From an uncultured Eubacteriales bacterium (GTDB lineage: Bacteria > Bacillota > Clostridia > Christensenellales > UBA1242), in contig CARUPR010000002.1 of assembly GCA_949077035.1 (NCBI GenBank), forward strand, positions 1 to 64,000: a stretch of DNA of 64,000 nt, read 5' to 3'. The position numbers and the translations under genes were made by a program. A model generated the notes under the pieces. It was not told the origin of the DNA and made no database searches. It was given only the letters and a program-made list of their open reading frames with translations. Shown one piece after another: positions 59,803 to 64,000 of the stretch. The number at the start of each line of letters is the position of its first letter. Position 1 is the first letter of the stretch.

Positions 59803-61200
59803 ATGATAAAATTTTATAATACATTGACAAGACGAAAGGAAGAGTTTCAGCCTATTGAAAAAAACAAAGTTAAAATGTATGCCTGTGGAATTACTGTTTC
59901 AGGGAATGCTCATATCGGTCATCTTTATCAAGCTATGATATACGATATCATAAGGAAGGTTTTAATTAGAGAGGGCTATGAGGTATTATATGCCAGAAAT
60001 TATACCGATATTGATGATAAAATCATTGCAAAAGCAAATGAATTAGGGGTAAATTCTGATGATTATGCCAAAGAAATGATTGAAAAAATCAATGAAGAAA
60101 TGAAATATTTTCAGGTTGATGAGCCAAATATTTGGTTGAAAGCGACAGAAAATATCGAAAATATCATCAATTTTATCGATAAACTTGTAAAAAAAGGCTT
60201 TGCTTATCCAACTAAAAAGGGAGATGTATATTTTGCAGTTGAAAATTTTCATCGCTATGGTGCACTTTCAAACAGAAATTTGGAAGATGCAAAAAATGGT
60301 TATAGGATAGATAATGATGAAGAAAAATTAAATCCTCTCGATTTTGCGCTCTGGAAGAGTGCAAAAGAGGGTGAGCCTTTCTGGATTTCGCCTTGGGGAA
60401 AGGGCAGACCTGGTTGGCATATTGAATGTTCAACTATGAATATGCAGGCTTTTGGAGAACAAATTGATATCCATGGTGGTGGCAGAGATTTAATATTCCC
60501 TCATCATGAAAATGAAATTGCTCAGACTGAAGCTTTGACAGGAAAACAATTTTCAAAATATTGGATTCATAATGGTCTTATTAAGGTTGAAGGTCAAAAA
60601 ATGAGCAAGAGTTTGGGAAACACCATAACTTTAGAGCAGTTAAAGAAAAACTATCATCCAGAGGTTGTAAAGTTTGCACTATTGCAAAATAGTTATCGCA
60701 GTGACATAAATATCACCGAGGCAAATTTCAAGCAAGCTGAAAAACATATTGGAGGTTTTTATCAAGTTTTATCTGAAATTGAAGAAAAATTTGATTTAAA
60801 ACAGGAAAAAAAGGAAGAAAAATATCAAAAAGATGTAATTGAAGCTATGCAAGATGATTTCAACACACCAAAAGCACTTTCTTATTTGTTTGAAATTTTC
60901 AAAAAAATGCAAAAGAAAATTGATGAAAATGATGCAAGTGTGGTAGAAGATTATTGGGGTGTGAAAGAGGCATATAAAGATTTAGGTTTGTTTATGGGCA
61001 ATTCTAAAGAAGTGCTTGAGTTTATAAAAAACAAAAATCAAGAGGAAATATCTGACGAAATTAAAATGCTTGCTGAAAATAGATGGCAGGCAAAAAAGGA
61101 TAGAAACTTTGCTTTGGCTGACAGCTTAAGAGAAAAGTTGCTTGAAAAAGGTTTTGTAATCAAAGACAGCAAAGATGGCTATGAAATTCAAAAGATATAA
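59803..61200 (+). CDS. cysS: Cysteinyl-tRNA synthetase (465 aa)
   Basis: Charges tRNA-Cys. The zinc ligands and HIGH motif are intact: YACGITVSGNAHIGHL, the binding site HIECSTMNMQAFG, the zinc region GGRDLIFPHHENEIAQTEA, and KMSKSLGN. Length is normal. GAGGGA site before the ATG. In many Firmicutes mrnC and thyX follow it; here an ankyrin gene separates it from the thyX-like gene. Confidence 0.96.
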   Translation: MIKFYNTLTRRKEEFQPIEKNKVKMYACGITVSGNAHIGHLYQAMIYDIIRKVLIREGYEVLYARNYTDIDDKIIAKANELGVNSDDYAKEMIEKINEEMKYFQVDEPNIWLKATENIENIINFIDKLVKKGFAYPTKKGDVYFAVENFHRYGALSNRNLEDAKNGYRIDNDEEKLNPLDFALWKSAKEGEPFWISPWGKGRPGWHIECSTMNMQAFGEQIDIHGGGRDLIFPHHENEIAQTEALTGKQFSKYWIHNGLIKVEGQKMSKSLGNTITLEQLKKNYHPEVVKFALLQNSYRSDINITEANFKQAEKHIGGFYQVLSEIEEKFDLKQEKKEEKYQKDVIEAMQDDFNTPKALSYLFEIFKKMQKKIDENDASVVEDYWGVKEAYKDLGLFMGNSKEVLEFIKNKNQEEISDEIKMLAENRWQAKKDRNFALADSLREKLLEKGFVIKDSKDGYEIQKI

Positions 61201-61255
61201 CAAAAAAACAAAATATATAATAAAGTAAATAAAAAGATAAATTAAAAATTATTTT

Positions 61256-61283
61256 AAAAGGTGCAACTTATTGCACTTTTTTT
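61256..61283 (+). terminator. Terminator after cysS
   Basis: A 6-bp stem GTGCAA (61261-61266) with TTGCAC (61271-61276), extended by A-T pairs, is followed by a T run. Confidence 0.8.
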
Positions 61284-61294
61284 AATAAGAGATA

Positions 61295-61323
61295 TTGACT
61301 ATAATAAAAAAATGATGTATAAT
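61295..61323 (+). promoter_or_regulatory. Promoter of the ankyrin-repeat gene
   Basis: A -35 TTGACT (61295-61300) and a perfect -10 TATAAT (61318-61323) have a 17-nt spacer. Confidence 0.8.
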
Positions 61324-61347
61324 ATATTGTATATAGCGGAGGAAATT

Positions 61348-63126
61348 ATGAAATTGATAGCTAAAATTAATAATGCGATTGAATCTCAAGATGTTGAATT
61401 TTTGAAAAAACTTGTTGCTAAAAAGAAAATAGATTTGAATATGCCAATAAATGAAGATGAAGACACTCTTCCTATTTGGGCAATCCAAAATAATATTTGG
61501 GAGTTAATAAAGCCAGTTTTGCTTGATGACAAATTGGATATTAATAAAACAAATGCTGATAATGTCAATGCAATTTATGCTATGGTTGTCAATGCTATTG
61601 AAAGCAAACTTCCTATTGAAGAAAAGCAAAGATATTCAAACCTTATTCAAAATATCCTTTATAGAAAAAATATCAATGTAAACAATGTTGTTGATGGTAG
61701 TTTGAATGACGAATATCTTACAAGGACTCCTTGGCAATTTGTTTATGATGCAAGAAAAACAAAATCTGAAGAAGAAAATGCTATCATTGAAGAGTTGGTT
61801 CAAGCATTTGCCAAGAAAGAAAATTTGGTTGATGAATTTGGCGTGAATGAGCTTATGTATGCCTGCCAAATAGGGGATGAAGACTTAGTAGATAAAATTT
61901 TAAAATATGGCTATTATGACATTAATGCCCAAGACGAAGATGGCGAAACAGCACTTCATCATGCAATTATGGGCGGCAATGAAAACATTGTAAACAAACT
62001 TTTAAGAATAAACGGAATTGATTTAACTATCAAAAACAAACTTGGCCAAGATGCCTTCTTAGAAGCTTTGGCTTGTTGCGAAAATGAAGAAGATGAAGCA
62101 CATTATAATATCGCAAAAAGAATTTCAAAAACAAAAGATTTCAATTTGAATATTCAAGATTTAAGTGGTCAGTCAGCTTTCATCTATGCTTATAAATTAG
62201 AAGACTTATCTATTTTCAATGACTTGATTTCAAGAAAGGGTATAAATTTTGATGTTTTAAATAAAGACTTGGAAAAATTGCTTTCAAGTATTATTGAAGC
62301 AGGTGATGTTCAATCTTTTGATAAAGTGGTAAGCTTAGAAGGTGTTGATAAAGACATCGTTGAAATTACAGTCAGAAAGGGACTTGTAAAACTTGTTGCA
62401 AAAGAAGATATGAAAACTTTTGACCATATCATGGCAAATAAAGATTTAAATTTAAACATCGAAAATGTTAATGAAGATAATTATATTCTTGATGCAATGC
62501 TCGGCAAAAACAGCCATGCTGTTGACAAAATTTTAGAAAGAAAAGAGTTTGAAGTAAACAGTCCAATCGCTTATGGTTATATGGATAGTATGCTTTTTGT
62601 TCAAGATTTAGAAAACATTCATAAATTGATTAGACATAAATCTTTTGCTCCTAATATCTTAGATGAAAATGGTGCAAATGTTTTCGGTCATTTATTTAGC
62701 GAAGATAACATTGAAAAATTTGAGCCAGATGCTTTGGGTTCTGTATTCTCTTTTGTAATGGATGAATGCAACATCAATAATATTGAAGAACTTCTCAATC
62801 ATGTTGATAATAATGGTAATGATACATTGATGAATGCAATTGTAAATCATATTGAAGCAAGCAGCTTGGAAGTATTCTTTGCAAATATCAAAAAACATTT
62901 TGGTTATGTTGAAATTGATGTTACAAAGAAAAACAATGAAGGCAAAACTTTGGTAGATTTAATTAAAGAAGTTTCTTCTCATAAAGAAGAAGTTGAAAAG
63001 AACAGACTTGTAAAAATCTTCAAGGATTATAAAAATGCCAATGTTGTAAAAAATGCAAAGACTAATGAGGCAGAAGTTACCATTGAGTTAGAGCCTATTT
63101 ATGACGAAAAAGACATTGAAGAATAA
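61348..63126 (+). CDS. Ankyrin-repeat protein (592 aa)
   Basis: Cytoplasmic protein built of helical ankyrin-type repeats. The best are NAQDEDGETALHHAIMGGNENIVNKLLRINGIDL, NIQDLSGQSAFIYAYKLEDL and TLPIWAIQNNIWELIKPVLL; many others are diverged, with a period near 35-40 residues. No signal, membrane segment or catalytic domain. Ankyrin repeats bind proteins; the partner is unknown. The ATG at 61348 follows AGCGGAGG, and the longer frame would extend through the promoter. Monocistronic. Confidence 0.85.
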   Translation: MKLIAKINNAIESQDVEFLKKLVAKKKIDLNMPINEDEDTLPIWAIQNNIWELIKPVLLDDKLDINKTNADNVNAIYAMVVNAIESKLPIEEKQRYSNLIQNILYRKNINVNNVVDGSLNDEYLTRTPWQFVYDARKTKSEEENAIIEELVQAFAKKENLVDEFGVNELMYACQIGDEDLVDKILKYGYYDINAQDEDGETALHHAIMGGNENIVNKLLRINGIDLTIKNKLGQDAFLEALACCENEEDEAHYNIAKRISKTKDFNLNIQDLSGQSAFIYAYKLEDLSIFNDLISRKGINFDVLNKDLEKLLSSIIEAGDVQSFDKVVSLEGVDKDIVEITVRKGLVKLVAKEDMKTFDHIMANKDLNLNIENVNEDNYILDAMLGKNSHAVDKILERKEFEVNSPIAYGYMDSMLFVQDLENIHKLIRHKSFAPNILDENGANVFGHLFSEDNIEKFEPDALGSVFSFVMDECNINNIEELLNHVDNNGNDTLMNAIVNHIEASSLEVFFANIKKHFGYVEIDVTKKNNEGKTLVDLIKEVSSHKEEVEKNRLVKIFKDYKNANVVKNAKTNEAEVTIELEPIYDEKDIEE

Positions 63127-63141
63127 TCGATTAGAAAAATG

Positions 63142-63171
63142 AAAAATGCACTTTAAAATGTGCATTTTTTT
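63142..63171 (+). terminator. Terminator of the ankyrin-repeat gene
   Basis: A 10-bp stem (AAAAATGCAC 63142-63151 with GTGCATTTTT 63160-63169) is followed by T. Confidence 0.85.
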
Positions 63172-63182
63172 TAATTTACATA

Positions 63183-63211
63183 TTGAAATCAGAGTTTTTT
63201 TATGATATAAT
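63183..63211 (+). promoter_or_regulatory. Promoter of the thyX-like gene
   Basis: A -35 TTGAAA (63183-63188) and a perfect -10 TATAAT (63206-63211) have a 17-nt spacer; AAGGAG follows. Confidence 0.8.
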
Positions 63212-63238
63212 AAAAAGGAAGAAAAGGAGAAATTTAAA

Positions 63239-64000
63239 ATGGATATAAGTATTAAATTACATACTGTGTTGGATGGCGAAAAAGGTTGTCTAAGCAGTGA
63301 AGAAATTAAAGAAAACCTTAAAAAGATTTATGTTGATATTGTTAAGAAAATGAAAAAAGAGGGTGAATTAAAAAGCTATTCACCAACAGTTTTGACCCAT
63401 GTCTATACTTTGATTGATAATATAGCAAATGCTTATGCAGGAAAAGTTCCAAAGAAATATGATTATGAATTTAATAGAATTTTAGCCGGACTTATGGGCT
63501 CAACATGCTATATGCCTGATAATTTTGAAAAACTTAATGCAAAACCTATTGAAAATATTTTAAAAATTGCAACTCAGGTGGAAGATAGCGGTCACCATTC
63601 AACATTTGGACATTCATTTCTCACTCTTGAAATTTCAGGATTACCAAAAGCTCTTGCAATGGTTTTAAACAATGAGCATGATTATAATACAAGCGAAAAG
63701 TCAGCAAGATATACTGTTATGAAAGATATCGAGCCAAAGCAGAATGAGCTTTATAATAAATGGATAGACATTTTCCAAAAAGAAATTACAAAAAAATATC
63801 CGAATGGATGCAATAAATTTTTTGACCCAGATGGCAAAAAAGCAAAAAAACTTGCACAAGAAAATGCAAGATACCTAATTTCTGTGTTTACTCCTACTAA
63901 TATGGAATATACTGTGAGTTTTAGACAGCTTAACTATATCTGTCATTGGTTTGAAAAAGAAATTGAAGAGCCAAGCAACAATTTCTATGCCAAACTTGCG
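63239..64000 (+). CDS. thyX: FAD-dependent thymidylate synthase-like protein, ThyX superfamily (partial, 254 aa to window end)
   Basis: The gene is open to the window edge, so the C-terminus is missing. The ThyX fold is recognised by VEDSGHHSTFGHSFLTLEISGLP, NTSEKSARYTVM and the later ARYLISVFTPTNMEYTVSFRQL, which align with the GH-TPFEH, the S-RY and the Arg-containing NARSL segments. The defining RHR flavin/substrate motif is replaced by NEH. An N-terminal extension of about 60 residues is unusual. It may be an active variant or a paralogue with another role. Own promoter. Confidence 0.75.
   Translation, partial: MDISIKLHTVLDGEKGCLSSEEIKENLKKIYVDIVKKMKKEGELKSYSPTVLTHVYTLIDNIANAYAGKVPKKYDYEFNRILAGLMGSTCYMPDNFEKLNAKPIENILKIATQVEDSGHHSTFGHSFLTLEISGLPKALAMVLNNEHDYNTSEKSARYTVMKDIEPKQNELYNKWIDIFQKEITKKYPNGCNKFFDPDGKKAKKLAQENARYLISVFTPTNMEYTVSFRQLNYICHWFEKEIEEPSNNFYAKLA

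Noticed and set aside
1..64000. Mycoplasma-type recoding of TGA, suggested by the low G+C
   Set aside because: TGA ends several well-defined genes, including the ATGA overlaps of rlmB/sigH and NMNAT/pncB, and no conserved protein is interrupted by it.

Overview
The window is a chromosomal segment of an AT-rich (roughly 30% G+C by eye) bacterium using the standard bacterial code: TGA is used as a stop, for example in the ATGA overlaps of sigH/rlmB and of the NMNAT/pncB pair. A SigH-type sigma factor, Mini-ribonuclease III, RecD2, QueH, a BclA-like collagen protein and the pieces of the classical Firmicutes cysS-mrnC-thyX-rlmB-sigH-rpmG-secE-nusG-rplK-rplA cluster point to an uncultured low-GC Bacillota lineage, probably clostridial. 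No rRNA, CRISPR array, insertion sequence or prophage was seen.

Layout: 1-8 kb holds an ABC exporter, a variant methionyl-tRNA synthetase, sigH, rlmB, a small lipoprotein, mrnC and ychF. 8-13.4 kb is one 1689-residue protein of unknown function. 13.6-20.7 kb runs on the plus strand with secA, a nucleotidyltransferase, a HicB-like protein and the rpmG-secE-nusG-rplK-rplA block. 20.8-30.5 kb (minus) holds an LRR protein and a 2822-residue Ig-like surface protein. 30.7-34 kb holds a TPR glycosyltransferase, a nucleoside hydrolase with a structured leader, tRNA-Ser(CGA) and an SDR oxidoreductase. 34-44.5 kb is an NAD+/ADP-ribose block. 44.9-51.8 kb has two pilin-like membrane proteins, a small Cys peptide, ArsR, queH, signal peptidase, HU, a degenerate rubrerythrin and a DUF4116 protein. 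52-64 kb holds an MFS symporter, a lipoprotein, a collagen-like exosporium-type protein, tRNA-Glu, comFC, recD2, MarR, cysS, an ankyrin protein and a partial thyX-like gene.

The NAD block is the clearest functional unit. A nicotinamidase-Nudix fusion, an NMN adenylyltransferase and pncB run leftward, and nadE followed by the regulator nrtR runs rightward. The shared 140-bp intergenic region carries two near-identical palindromes that lie over the two -10 boxes. Beside it, PnuC, a frameshifted LOG-like gene, an isochorismatase-fold hydrolase, a DraG-type ADP-ribosylglycohydrolase, an HAD nucleotidase and a NADAR protein form a plus-strand block that could import, recycle and de-modify NAD+ derivatives.

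A second theme is three 9-nt G/C tracts in otherwise AT-rich DNA. Two separate the -35 and -10 boxes of promoters (ABC exporter, DUF4116 protein) and one sits at codons 6-9 of a lipoprotein. This is the architecture of slipped-strand phase variation.
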